64,000 nucleotides of DNA from Arthrobacter sp. SPG23 (GTDB lineage: Bacteria > Actinomycetota > Actinomycetes > Actinomycetales > Micrococcaceae): assembly GCF_000876655.1 (NCBI RefSeq), contig NZ_JYCN01000017.1, positions 1-64,000 on the forward strand, read 5' to 3'. Each line of letters starts with the position of its first letter. The stretch's first letter is position 1. Below, in pieces: positions 54,540 through 63,086 of this stretch. The position numbers and the translations under genes are program-made. A model generated the notes under the pieces. It had not been told where the DNA came from and did not search any database. It saw only the letters and a program-made list of their open reading frames with translations.

Positions 54540-56384
54540 TCAGGGTGCCATGGACTCGGGTGTTTCGATCCCCAGCGCACGTAGCTTCCGGTAAAGGGTG
54601 GTTCGGCCCATGCCCAGGGAATCGGCGGCCACGGAACGGTTCCCGCCGCTCTGCTCGAGCGCGGCCACGATGGCGTCCCGCTCCAGTGATTCTAGTTTGG
54701 ACAGTTGCCGCCGGCCGGTGTTCCGGAGATGTTCCGGAAGGTCATTGCCCTGCAAAACGCGGCCGGGATGTGCCCGACCCAGCGCTTCAAGGGTGGCCCG
54801 CAGTTCAGCGACGTTGCCCGGCCAGCGCCAGCGCATCAGCCCCTGCAGGGCCACTGCCGAGAGCGTGGATCTCTCCGCAGGTGCCGCCGCGTCCAGGAAA
54901 TGCGCCGCCAGTACGGGGATGCGCTCCTTCGTCTCGGACAACGTCGGGACATTCACGCGCGCAGCGATCTGGGACACCACTTCGGAGACAAAGTCCGGGC
55001 ACGCGTCCGGGTTCATGGTCAGAACCAGCCGGGCCTGGGAGGGGGCCACAGTGTCGCGCTCCACCGGCGTACCAGTGCTCCGGGCCGCGGGCTGCTGGCG
55101 GACTGCCGCATGCAGCGCCTTGAGCCTGTTCAGCTCACTTCGGGGGAGATCCTCAACATGGCGCAGGACAACGCTTCGACCTTCCGTGATGGCCTTGCGG
55201 GAGGCGGAAAACCACGTGGCATCCTTCTCTTCGGGAAGAAGGCAGGCATCGAGGATCAACGGATTCGGACCTGAGTCCTGGCCGTTGAGCCAGGCAAGTG
55301 TGTGGTGGAGCTTGCCCGAGCCGCCCTGACCGCACACAACGATCGCCCCGGGGCCCCGGCCGGCCTTGTCGAAGGCGTTGCGCATGACGTGCGGAAACGC
55401 TGCCCCAACACCCGACGAGTCGGCGCCGGGCGCATCGGCGTCGGCCTTCCGCTGAGTAGTGGGGGCATCCGGAACCCGGGAAAGTTCCAGGGCGAAAGCC
55501 GAACTCCCGCCGGAATCGTCAAGGCGCTGAACTGTGGCATCCACGTTCAGCGACGGAATTTCAATGGTTTGTTTGGCTTCGGTCCACTCAAGCCCCCGCA
55601 GTTGTTCCCACAAAGTGGTGTGCAGCTCGCTGCTCATGACAGCCAGGCCGGAGACGTTGGTCATCACAGCCTGGGCGTCGAGCATGATGACGGGAGCCTT
55701 CGAGGAGCTCAAACGCAGTTGCGACATCCCCAGGGCGAGTCCCGTTGCGCTGCCGAGATCGAGCAGGCGCCGTTCAATCTGCCGGCTCGCTTCCCGGGCC
55801 ATGGCCAGCATGAGCGGGTTGTCCAGTCCGTTGTCGCAGGCGAACGAAATGGACCCGATCACCCGTCGGGTGACGGGGTGCAAAATCGGCGCCCCGGCGC
55901 ACGTCAGGGATGCCAGTGCATCGTTGAAGTGCTCGGCTCCGCGGACAAATACGGCTTGACGCCCTTCGATGGGGGTGCCGAGACCGTTTGTCCCGACAGC
56001 GCGCTCCGAGAAACTAAACCCTTCCGCTGCGTTGGACTCGTCGAACCGGTTGCCGTGCGTCCTGTCCCCAAGCCTGCGGGCGATGATCTGCCCGGACTGG
56101 TCACTCAGGAAGAGGGAGATGCCCATGCCGTTGAGGCTTTCCAGCCAATGGTCCATCACGCTCTTGGCTGCCCGGATAAGGATTCCGTCAGGGTCGAAAT
56201 CATTGACGAACAGGAACGCCTCGGGCCGTGCCGAAGCCTCCACGCCGATGGAGCGGCGCCAACTATGCTCGATGTCCTGGGAGACGATTTCCGACAGCTG
56301 TGTCCCGTCCCGGAGCCCGCGGCGGATCAGGTGCTCCCGGGCAGCGCGAAGGGCGTCGTCGGGAACGTTCCGGGGAGTTTGCAT
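54540..56384 (-). CDS. GAF/Fis-type transcriptional activator (AcoR/MimR-like)
   Basis: Regulator of 614 residues. Residues ~60-230 form a GAF-like sensor region (ERAVGTNGLGTPIEGRQAVF is typical). An AAA-like domain follows with a P-loop relic GQGGSGKLHH, but the GAFTGA loop for sigma-54 contact is missing and Walker B is weak. The C-terminus is a Fis helix-turn-helix (SGGNRSVAADSLGMGRTTLY). Such proteins act with the main sigma factor in actinobacteria. ATG 56384 is seven bases past the alcohol dehydrogenase stop, so both share a transcript. Likely binds the GTGTTCC-N5-GGAACAC sites. Confidence 0.87.
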   Translation of the reverse strand: MQTPRNVPDDALRAAREHLIRRGLRDGTQLSEIVSQDIEHSWRRSIGVEASARPEAFLFVNDFDPDGILIRAAKSVMDHWLESLNGMGISLFLSDQSGQIIARRLGDRTHGNRFDESNAAEGFSFSERAVGTNGLGTPIEGRQAVFVRGAEHFNDALASLTCAGAPILHPVTRRVIGSISFACDNGLDNPLMLAMAREASRQIERRLLDLGSATGLALGMSQLRLSSSKAPVIMLDAQAVMTNVSGLAVMSSELHTTLWEQLRGLEWTEAKQTIEIPSLNVDATVQRLDDSGGSSAFALELSRVPDAPTTQRKADADAPGADSSGVGAAFPHVMRNAFDKAGRGPGAIVVCGQGGSGKLHHTLAWLNGQDSGPNPLILDACLLPEEKDATWFSASRKAITEGRSVVLRHVEDLPRSELNRLKALHAAVRQQPAARSTGTPVERDTVAPSQARLVLTMNPDACPDFVSEVVSQIAARVNVPTLSETKERIPVLAAHFLDAAAPAERSTLSAVALQGLMRWRWPGNVAELRATLEALGRAHPGRVLQGNDLPEHLRNTGRRQLSKLESLERDAIVAALEQSGGNRSVAADSLGMGRTTLYRKLRALGIETPESMAP

Positions 56385-56391
56385 GGCAGGG

Positions 56392-57468
56392 TTAGCCCTC
56401 GGCTCCGACTGCCGCGCGGAGGACGACGCGTCCGGGCACGCCGCCATGCGTCAGCTTGTCCAGGCTCTCTCCGACGGATTCGGCGGAGAGGCCTGCGTCG
56501 ATGATCGGGATGTGGGGGATGGCGTTCTGCTTGGCCAGGGTGACGAGCTGGTTCAGCTCGTCCGGAGTCCCCACGAAGCTGCCCTGGATGGTGAGCATCT
56601 TGAGGGCCATCAGCGCGGTGGGTACCGTCAGTTCTCCGCCGAAGAGCCCCACCTGGATCAGGCGTCCGCCCTTGCGCAGGGAGTCAAAGGCCACGGGTGC
56701 CGTCTGGCTGTTGTTCACGAAATCGATGACGGCCGCTACCGGGCCGCCGATGGCCGCCACGATCTTTGCGCTGAGGCCCTGGTCCGCGGACTGCACGGTG
56801 GTGGTTGCCCCGACCTCCCGTGCCAGCTCCAGGTTCCGCTCGGAGATGTCGACGGCACAGATGGCCTGGTGCCCCAGCGCGCTCAGGGTAGCGATGGCAG
56901 TGAGTCCCACTCCGCCGGCGCCGATCACTACAACAGGGTCGTCAGGTCCCAGCGGAAGGACCTTGTTGACGGCGCTGAAGGCCGTCAGCCCCGAGCAGGC
57001 CAGGGTGGCAGCCCAGCTCAGGTCCAGGCCCTCGATGTCCACCAGGTACTTCTCGTCGCGGACCAGGATCTGCTCGGCGTAACCTCCATGCTCTGTGACG
57101 CCGAGGTTGCGTCCGTTCGCGCAGACATTGTCGCGGCCGGCCAGGCAATCCCGGCAGGTGCCGCAGCCGATCCAGGGGTAGACCAGCCTGACGTCTCCGG
57201 GCTTGGTCCCGTGGACGTTGTCGCCCACCTTCTCGACGACACCCACGACTTCGTGCCCCATGACCAGCGGGTAGGTGACGCCACGGTCCACCAGCTTCAG
57301 GGCTCCCCGGCTGCCCAGGTCGTAGGAACCCTCACGAAGGTGGGTGTCCGTGTGGCACACGCCGGAACGGATGACCCTGAGGAGGACCTGGGTTCCTGTG
57401 GGTACCGGGTCCGGTAGTTCGATGTCCTGGATCAGGGGGCTGTCCTGGAAAACGGCAAAAGCGTGCAT
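56392..57468 (-). CDS. Zinc-dependent alcohol dehydrogenase (MDR family)
   Basis: Enzyme of 358 residues. Catalytic zinc ligands lie in SGVCHTD (Cys38) and GHEVVG (His72), structural zinc in CGTCRDCLAGRDNVC (four cysteines), and the NAD site in VVVIGAGGVGLTAIA. It would oxidise an alcohol to aldehyde or ketone. In a Baeyer-Villiger cluster a hydroxyacid made by lactone opening is the likely substrate, as for ChnD/CpnD of known cycloalkanone pathways. Co-transcribed with the activator gene. Confidence 0.9.
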   Translation of the reverse strand: MHAFAVFQDSPLIQDIELPDPVPTGTQVLLRVIRSGVCHTDTHLREGSYDLGSRGALKLVDRGVTYPLVMGHEVVGVVEKVGDNVHGTKPGDVRLVYPWIGCGTCRDCLAGRDNVCANGRNLGVTEHGGYAEQILVRDEKYLVDIEGLDLSWAATLACSGLTAFSAVNKVLPLGPDDPVVVIGAGGVGLTAIATLSALGHQAICAVDISERNLELAREVGATTTVQSADQGLSAKIVAAIGGPVAAVIDFVNNSQTAPVAFDSLRKGGRLIQVGLFGGELTVPTALMALKMLTIQGSFVGTPDELNQLVTLAKQNAIPHIPIIDAGLSAESVGESLDKLTHGGVPGRVVLRAAVGAEG

Positions 57469-57526
57469 GGTGACCTCGCATCGTTGCGCAGACTGTATTG
57501 ATTCAAGAATGGCACCGGAGCTGATA

Positions 57527-57539
57527 AGTATCCAATACT
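57527..57539. promoter_or_regulatory. Palindrome AGTAT-CCA-ATACT upstream of the alcohol dehydrogenase gene
   Basis: Perfect 5-bp arms, 59-71 bases upstream of the minus-strand start. It shares TCCAATACT with the region upstream of the CoA-transferase gene at a similar distance. Confidence 0.4.
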
Positions 57540-57608
57540 AAATCACGGCACCTTTGATGCGTGCAGGGCAACAATCAAACGGTCGGGCGGATAGCTGCGG
57601 CTGCAGGG

Positions 57609-57627
57609 GTGTTCCACATCGGAACAC
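57609..57627. promoter_or_regulatory. Perfect inverted repeat GTGTTCC-N5-GGAACAC upstream of the SDR gene
   Basis: GTGTTCCACATCGGAACAC, perfect 7-bp arms, 99-117 bases upstream of the SDR start and 141 upstream of the divergent alcohol dehydrogenase. Best copy of the proposed activator site. Confidence 0.65.
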
Positions 57628-57725
57628 AATTCTGAGATCTGCGTCACGCAGGATTGCGCTAGCCCTCGAGGGTTCGTCGCGCCGGAATAGCCGTGCCGAC
57701 ACGTTGCATTCAAAGGAGAATGACC

Positions 57726-58481
57726 ATGGCAGGACGCATGTCAGGAAAAGTTGCAATCGTCACCGGGGCAGCCCAGGGCATGGGCAGGTCCCACGCCCTG
57801 CTCCTCGCCGCCGAGGGGGCCAAGGTCGTCCTCACTGACGTCCGGGAAGCCGCAGGCAAGGCGGTTGCCGAAGAGATCAGCGACGCCGGCGGTTCCGCGC
57901 TCTTCATCACGCATGATGTCACCCGCTCTGCCGACTGGCAGCGCGTACTGGAGGAAACCGTCAAGGAATTCGGCAGGCTGGACGTCCTAGTCAACAATGC
58001 CGGCATCCTGATCCTCAAAACCCTCGACGAGACGGACGAAGAGGAATGGGACCGGACCCTGGACATCAACGCCAAGGGAACCTTCCTGGGCTGCAAGTTG
58101 GCGGCGCCGGCGCTCCAGGCAGCAGGCGGCGGATCCATTGTGAACATTTCCTCGATCTACGGTCTCATCGGGGCACCCAGTGCGGCCGCCTACCAGGCGT
58201 CCAAGGGTGCCGTGCGCCTGCTGACCAAAGCAGCTGCGGTGGATCTTGCCAAGTACGGCATCCGGGTCAACTCGGTACACCCCGGCGTCATTGACACCCA
58301 GATGACGGAAGAACTCATGGCCACCCCTGAAAGCACGAAGGCCGTGCTCGGAACAACCATCCTGGGGCGCCCGGGGCGGCCGGAGGAGGTCTCCCAGGCC
58401 GTGCTCTTCCTTGCCTCGGACGAGTCGTCCTTCGTGACCGGCTCCGAACTCGTCGTCGACGGCGGCTACACCACGCAGTAG
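57726..58481 (+). CDS. SDR-family dehydrogenase (cycloalkanol dehydrogenase-like)
   Basis: NAD-dependent enzyme of 251 residues. TGAAQGMG (cofactor), NNAG, Ser142 in NISSIYG, Tyr156 and Lys160 in YQASK, ending FVTGSELVVDGGYTTQ. Similar to cyclohexanol/cyclopentanol and 3-alpha-hydroxysteroid dehydrogenases. It would oxidise the cyclic alcohol to the ketone used by the Baeyer-Villiger enzyme. ATG 57726 is seven bases after AAAGGAG; an ATG at 57720 is too close. Confidence 0.88.
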   Translation: MAGRMSGKVAIVTGAAQGMGRSHALLLAAEGAKVVLTDVREAAGKAVAEEISDAGGSALFITHDVTRSADWQRVLEETVKEFGRLDVLVNNAGILILKTLDETDEEEWDRTLDINAKGTFLGCKLAAPALQAAGGGSIVNISSIYGLIGAPSAAAYQASKGAVRLLTKAAAVDLAKYGIRVNSVHPGVIDTQMTEELMATPESTKAVLGTTILGRPGRPEEVSQAVLFLASDESSFVTGSELVVDGGYTTQ

Positions 58482-58502
58482 GCCCCGCGCCGCCAGTGAT
58501 CC

Positions 58503-58543
58503 GTGCCGGCCCGGTGTTTCAAAGTGGAACACTGGGCCGGCAC
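58503..58543. promoter_or_regulatory. Long inverted repeat combining an activator-site copy and a possible terminator
   Basis: Eighteen-base arms around AAAGT, pairing fully if two G-U pairs are allowed. Its centre GTGTTTC-AAAGT-GGAACAC (58514-58532) is the third copy of the activator motif. As RNA it would be a strong hairpin just after the SDR stop, so it may end that transcript; as DNA it may bind the activator for the esterase/monooxygenase operon. GCTATATATAGC (58557-58568), with a TATATA -10-like core, follows 13 bases later. Confidence 0.55.
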
Positions 58544-58644
58544 AAATGTGACGCAGGCTATATATAGCGGCAACGCAGCCAACCATCCGAACCATTCGCA
58601 CCCCGGGCAACGCTCGGGACGCTCTCCATACGAAGGAGTATGAG

Positions 58645-59571
58645 ATGACAATCTCGACCGAAGCACCAGTGACCGAAACTTCCCAGGCGACCGACGCTCT
58701 CCGTGATCTCTACGCCGACTGGTCGGACATCATCGCCACCACCCCCAACCTGACGATGCGCCTGTTCCGAAGCATCTTCGACGAATGGCACCAGCCCACC
58801 CGCGAACCCGAAGCGGTCACGTACAAGGAAGACGTCGTGGGCGGCGTCCCCGGCATCTGGGCCTTCCCGGAAGGCGCCGACCGCACGAAGGTGCTGCTGT
58901 ACACCCATGGCGGCGGCTTCGCTGTCGGCTCGGCGTCCAGCCACCGCAAGCTTGCCGGCCACGTTGCCAAGGCGCTCGGCGTCGTCACCTTCGTCCTGGA
59001 CTACCGCCGTGCACCCGAGCACCCGCACCCCGCCCAGGTTGAAGACGGCGTAGCCACCTTCAAGGCCCTGGTTGACAGCGGCATCCACCCGCACGACATC
59101 ACCACCATTGGCGACTCCGCCGGCGGCAATCTGGCGATCGCCATTGCCTTGGCTCTGAAAGAGCAGGGAGAGCCGCAGCCCGGCCAGGTCATCGCGTTCT
59201 CTCCGTGGCTGGACATGGAGAACAAGGGTGAAACCCTGATCACCAACGACGCCACGGACGCACTGATCAGCGTGCCGCTGCTCGAGGGCATGATCGCCGG
59301 CGTGCTCGGCGACTCTGTCGATCCGAAGAACCCGCTGGCCAACCCGCTCTACGCCGACTTCACCGGGTTCCCCCGCCTGTACATCACGGCAGGTTCGGTC
59401 GAATCCCTCGTGGACAACGCCACCCGCTTGAACGCACTTGCCGAGGCGGCCGGCGTTGACGTGACCCTCTCCATCGCCGAAGGCCAGCAGCACGTCTACC
59501 CGTTCCTGGCCGGCAACTCCGAAGTTGCCGACGCTGAACTCGCCCGCATCGCCGGCTGGTACAAGTACTAA
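58645..59571 (+). CDS. HSL-type esterase/lactonase
   Basis: Alpha/beta hydrolase of 308 residues of the hormone-sensitive lipase group. The oxyanion motif YTHGGGFAVGS, nucleophile Ser158 in GDSAGGN, Asp in ESLVDNA and His in GQQHVYPF complete the triad. GAAGGAG precedes the ATG. In this cluster it would open the lactone made by the monooxygenase encoded 47 bases downstream, as ChnC does for caprolactone. Confidence 0.88.
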   Translation: MTISTEAPVTETSQATDALRDLYADWSDIIATTPNLTMRLFRSIFDEWHQPTREPEAVTYKEDVVGGVPGIWAFPEGADRTKVLLYTHGGGFAVGSASSHRKLAGHVAKALGVVTFVLDYRRAPEHPHPAQVEDGVATFKALVDSGIHPHDITTIGDSAGGNLAIAIALALKEQGEPQPGQVIAFSPWLDMENKGETLITNDATDALISVPLLEGMIAGVLGDSVDPKNPLANPLYADFTGFPRLYITAGSVESLVDNATRLNALAEAAGVDVTLSIAEGQQHVYPFLAGNSEVADAELARIAGWYKY

Positions 59572-59618
59572 GCCCCGGCCACCCACACCAGACCTGAAAG
59601 ACAAAGGAGTATTTCACC

Positions 59619-61253
59619 ATGGCTGAAGAACAAGGGCCCACGGCCCGCACAACTGAACTCGACGCCGTCGTCGTTGGTGCCGGCTTCGGCGGCATCTACA
59701 TGCTGCACAAGCTGCGCAACGAGCTGGGGCTCAACGTCCGCGCCTTCGACCGCGCCGGCGGCGTGGGCGGCACCTGGTACTGGAACCGCTACCCGGGCGC
59801 CCTCTCCGACACCGAGAGCTTTGTCTACCGCTACTCATTCGACGACGAACTGTTGAACGAATGGAACTGGACCCACAAGTACGTGACCCAGCCGGAAATC
59901 CTCAGCTACCTCGAACATGTCGTGGACCGGTATGACCTGCGCAAGGACATCCAGCTCAACACCGGAATCACGTCCGCCCACTACGACGAGTCCACCGATC
60001 GCTGGATCGTCGGCACGGACACCGGGGAAACCATCACGGCGAAGTACATCGTCAACGGCCTGGGCCTGCTTTCGGCCACCAACATCCCCAACATCCCGGG
60101 CATCGACTCGTTCGAAGGCAAGATCTACCACTCCGGCGCCTGGCCCGAAGGTGTGGACCTTACGGGCAAGCGCGTCGGCGTCATCGGCACCGGCTCCACG
60201 GGCCTGCAGATCATCACCGCCATCGCACCGAAGGTGGACCACCTCACCGTCTTCCAGCGTTCCCCGCAGTACAGCGTGCCGGTGGGCAATACCACTGTCA
60301 CCCCCGAGTACGTAGCCTCAGTCAAGAAGGACTACAGCAAGATCTGGGAGCAGGTCCGGGGATCCGGCGTCGCGTTCGGATTCGAGGAAAGCACCGTTCC
60401 GGCCATGAGCGTCTCCGAGGAGGAACGCCGGGCCGTGTTCCAGAAGGCCTGGGAAACCGGCGGCGGATTCCGATTCATGTTCAACACCTTCGGCGACATC
60501 GCCACGGACCGGGACGCCAACGAAGCAGCGGCATCGTTCGTCCGCAGCAAGATCGCCGAGATCGTCAAGGACCCGGAGACCGCCCGCAAGCTCACTCCGA
60601 CCGACCTCTATGCCAAGCGGCCCCTGTGCGACAGCGGCTATTACGCCACGTTCAACCGCGACAACGTGGAGCTGGTGTCCGTCAAGGAGACGCCGATCGT
60701 GGAGGTGACGCCCACAGGCGTCAGGACGTCGGACGGTGTGGAGCACCAGATCGATGTCCTGATCTTCGCCACCGGCTTCGACGCCGTGGACGGCAACTAC
60801 ACCCGGATCGACCTCCGCGGCCGCGACGGCCTGACCATCAAGGAGCACTGGCAGGACGGGCCCACGAGCTACCTCGGTGTCACCACCGCCGGATTCCCGA
60901 ACATGTTCATGATCCTCGGCCCTAACGGCCCCTTCACCAACCTGCCGCCGAGCATCGAGGCCCAGGTTGAATGGATCTCGCAGCTGATCAGCGACGCCGA
61001 AGCCGGCCAGGTGGCCTCGGTGGAGCCGACGGCGGAGGCCGAGGAAGCATGGACCCGGACCTGCCAGGAGATCGCCGACATGACGCTCTTCCCGAAGGCC
61101 GACTCCTGGATCTTCGGCGCGAACATCCCGGGCAAGAAGAAGACCGTCATGTTTTACCTCGCCGGCCTGGGCAACTACCGGAACAAGCTCGCCGAAGTCC
61201 GCGAAGCGGGCTATGAGGGCTTCGACCTGAAGGTGCTCGCTCCAGTGGAGTAA
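59619..61253 (+). CDS. Baeyer-Villiger monooxygenase (cyclohexanone/cyclopentanone monooxygenase-like)
   Basis: FAD/NADPH enzyme of 544 residues, the length of type I cycloalkanone monooxygenases. It has two Rossmann motifs (GAGFGG at 20-25 and GTGSTG near 190) flanking the family fingerprint FEGKIYHSGAWP (165-176). It inserts an oxygen next to the carbonyl of a ketone to give an ester or lactone. AAAGGAG precedes the ATG. Co-transcribed with the esterase and followed by a terminator hairpin. Ring size preferred is not shown by the sequence. Confidence 0.92.
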   Translation: MAEEQGPTARTTELDAVVVGAGFGGIYMLHKLRNELGLNVRAFDRAGGVGGTWYWNRYPGALSDTESFVYRYSFDDELLNEWNWTHKYVTQPEILSYLEHVVDRYDLRKDIQLNTGITSAHYDESTDRWIVGTDTGETITAKYIVNGLGLLSATNIPNIPGIDSFEGKIYHSGAWPEGVDLTGKRVGVIGTGSTGLQIITAIAPKVDHLTVFQRSPQYSVPVGNTTVTPEYVASVKKDYSKIWEQVRGSGVAFGFEESTVPAMSVSEEERRAVFQKAWETGGGFRFMFNTFGDIATDRDANEAAASFVRSKIAEIVKDPETARKLTPTDLYAKRPLCDSGYYATFNRDNVELVSVKETPIVEVTPTGVRTSDGVEHQIDVLIFATGFDAVDGNYTRIDLRGRDGLTIKEHWQDGPTSYLGVTTAGFPNMFMILGPNGPFTNLPPSIEAQVEWISQLISDAEAGQVASVEPTAEAEEAWTRTCQEIADMTLFPKADSWIFGANIPGKKKTVMFYLAGLGNYRNKLAEVREAGYEGFDLKVLAPVE

Positions 61254-61271
61254 CGAAGTCCAAAGCTAGCG

Positions 61272-61310
61272 ACGGCGGCTGCCGCACCTTGGGGGTGCGG
61301 CAGCCGCCGT
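61272..61310. terminator. Terminator hairpin after the Baeyer-Villiger monooxygenase gene
   Basis: Perfect 17-bp stem (61272-61288 and 61294-61310) with a five-base loop TTGGG. Confidence 0.88.
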
Positions 61311-61425
61311 TCGGTGTAAAGGGGGATCCGCGAACCGGGACCCCCCGAGGCGCTGGCATTCCAGCATTCGCCGGCCAGTGGCCAGTTTCATCATTGTTGT
61401 CAGTGGCTCCTGAGATGCTGTGGGT

Positions 61426-62961
61426 ATGGACAGCAGCACAGCCTGGAGTGCGGAGAGCAGGGAGGCCATGGCGGCCGTCTCTGCCTCCACTGCTGCGCTG
61501 GAGTCCCTCATCGAAACCGGCGCAGACCTGCTGCCGGCCACCGATCCGATGCGGAATCTGGCGGATGCATGCCTGGACGGTCTCGCCGAAATAGCTCGAC
61601 AGGAAGCCCGGACCGCCGCGCTGAAGGTGAGGCTGACCGCGGAATATCTGCAGGCAACCCGGGCCTTGGCCCCACCGGCGTCGTCCCCACGCGAACGCGC
61701 CGTCCAGGAGATGGCCCTGGTGGCCGAGGTCGCCTGCGTCCTGACCGTCAGCGAACGTTCCGCCGGAGCCCTCCTGCACGAATGCCAGACGCTGACCACG
61801 GTGCTGCCGCTGACGCTGACGGCGCTTCAAGCCGGGACGATCTCCTGGCAGCACGCCCGGATCATCGTCGACGAAACCACCACCCTGGATCCCGACGGCG
61901 CGGCCGCACTGGAAGCACACTTCCTGGACACCGGTGCGCCAAACCCCGCCCGCGGTTGCCCGGCCGGGGACCTCGTGCCGTCCCGGTTCCGGGCCAAAGC
62001 ACGCTCCTGGCGTGAACGCCACCACCCGGTCAACATCGAAAAACGCTTCGCCAAAAGCGCCGCCGACCGGCGGGTCGAGTACGTCCCGGACCGGGACGGC
62101 ATGGCCTGGCTCTCCGCCTACCTCCCGGCCCACACTGCTGCCGGCATCTGGGAACGGACCACCGCCGCCGCCCGCTCCATGCAAGGCCCGGACGAGGCCA
62201 GGACCCTCACCCAGCTCCGCGCCGACGTCGCCGCCACCTGGCTCCTCACCAACTTCACCGGGTTGGCCGGGGACGTCCCGTCCCCGAGGGCGCAAGTCCT
62301 CATCACTGTTCCGGTCTTGTCACTACTGGGCGCTACGGACGAACCCTCCATGCTGGACGGGCACGGCCCGATCCCGCCGTCCATGGCCCGCCGGCTGATC
62401 GCCGACGGCGCCGATTCCTTCTACCGCGTCCTGACGGACCCCCGAGACGGGGCACCCCTGGAAATCGGACGGACCAGCTACCGGCTCACGAAGGCCCAAC
62501 GTCAGTGGCTCCGGCTCCGCGACGGCAAATGCCCCTTCCCCGGCTGTAACAACCACTCCCTGGACAATGAAGCAGACCACCTGCTCGCCTGGGCAGACGG
62601 GGGCACCACCGGCATCTCAAACCTGGGCCAGCCATGCCGCAAGCACCACCGCCTTAAACACAATTCGACATGGAAGCCAACCGGTGCCAGCATGAACAAC
62701 CCGCCGGGGTGGACTTCACCGTCAGGCCGGCACTACCCCAGTGAACACCAGGACTGGGAACCACCCCGCTGGCCGGACCACATCCTGGCCGCCGAAGAGA
62801 CCGGCCGGGATCCCGACCTCAAACTGCCCGAGGACCCCTTCCCGGAATGGCACCAATTCACGGCCGCACACGAATTCCCGGCCGCAGACACGGACGGTCC
62901 GGGCTGGCCGGCGTTCGTCGATGATCCCGCACCCGAAGGCCTGCGGATCTTGAGCGTGTGA
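61426..62961 (+). CDS. DUF222/HNH endonuclease family protein
   Basis: Protein of 511 residues with an N-terminal DUF222 region (~1-330, helical, Ala-rich) and a C-terminal HNH nuclease domain (CPFPGCNNHSLDNEADHLLA, then GTTGISNLGQPCRKHHRLKH). These 13E12-type genes occur in many scattered copies in actinobacterial genomes and act like selfish or mobile elements; their role is unsettled. The ATG directly follows a short GTGGGT stretch with no ribosome site, so the message may be leaderless (GTG 61420 is an alternative start). No terminal repeats are visible around it. Confidence 0.87.
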   Translation: MDSSTAWSAESREAMAAVSASTAALESLIETGADLLPATDPMRNLADACLDGLAEIARQEARTAALKVRLTAEYLQATRALAPPASSPRERAVQEMALVAEVACVLTVSERSAGALLHECQTLTTVLPLTLTALQAGTISWQHARIIVDETTTLDPDGAAALEAHFLDTGAPNPARGCPAGDLVPSRFRAKARSWRERHHPVNIEKRFAKSAADRRVEYVPDRDGMAWLSAYLPAHTAAGIWERTTAAARSMQGPDEARTLTQLRADVAATWLLTNFTGLAGDVPSPRAQVLITVPVLSLLGATDEPSMLDGHGPIPPSMARRLIADGADSFYRVLTDPRDGAPLEIGRTSYRLTKAQRQWLRLRDGKCPFPGCNNHSLDNEADHLLAWADGGTTGISNLGQPCRKHHRLKHNSTWKPTGASMNNPPGWTSPSGRHYPSEHQDWEPPRWPDHILAAEETGRDPDLKLPEDPFPEWHQFTAAHEFPAADTDGPGWPAFVDDPAPEGLRILSV

Positions 62962-63086
62962 GCGACGTGCCTGAGGCGTGCGCGCGACAAGGGCGCGGAA
63001 TGTCCCGTTAAACTCAATGGCGGCCAGAAACGCAATGGCAGCCAGCGAAGATCGCTGGCTGCCATCCATTCCCTGAGCGGGGCGGT

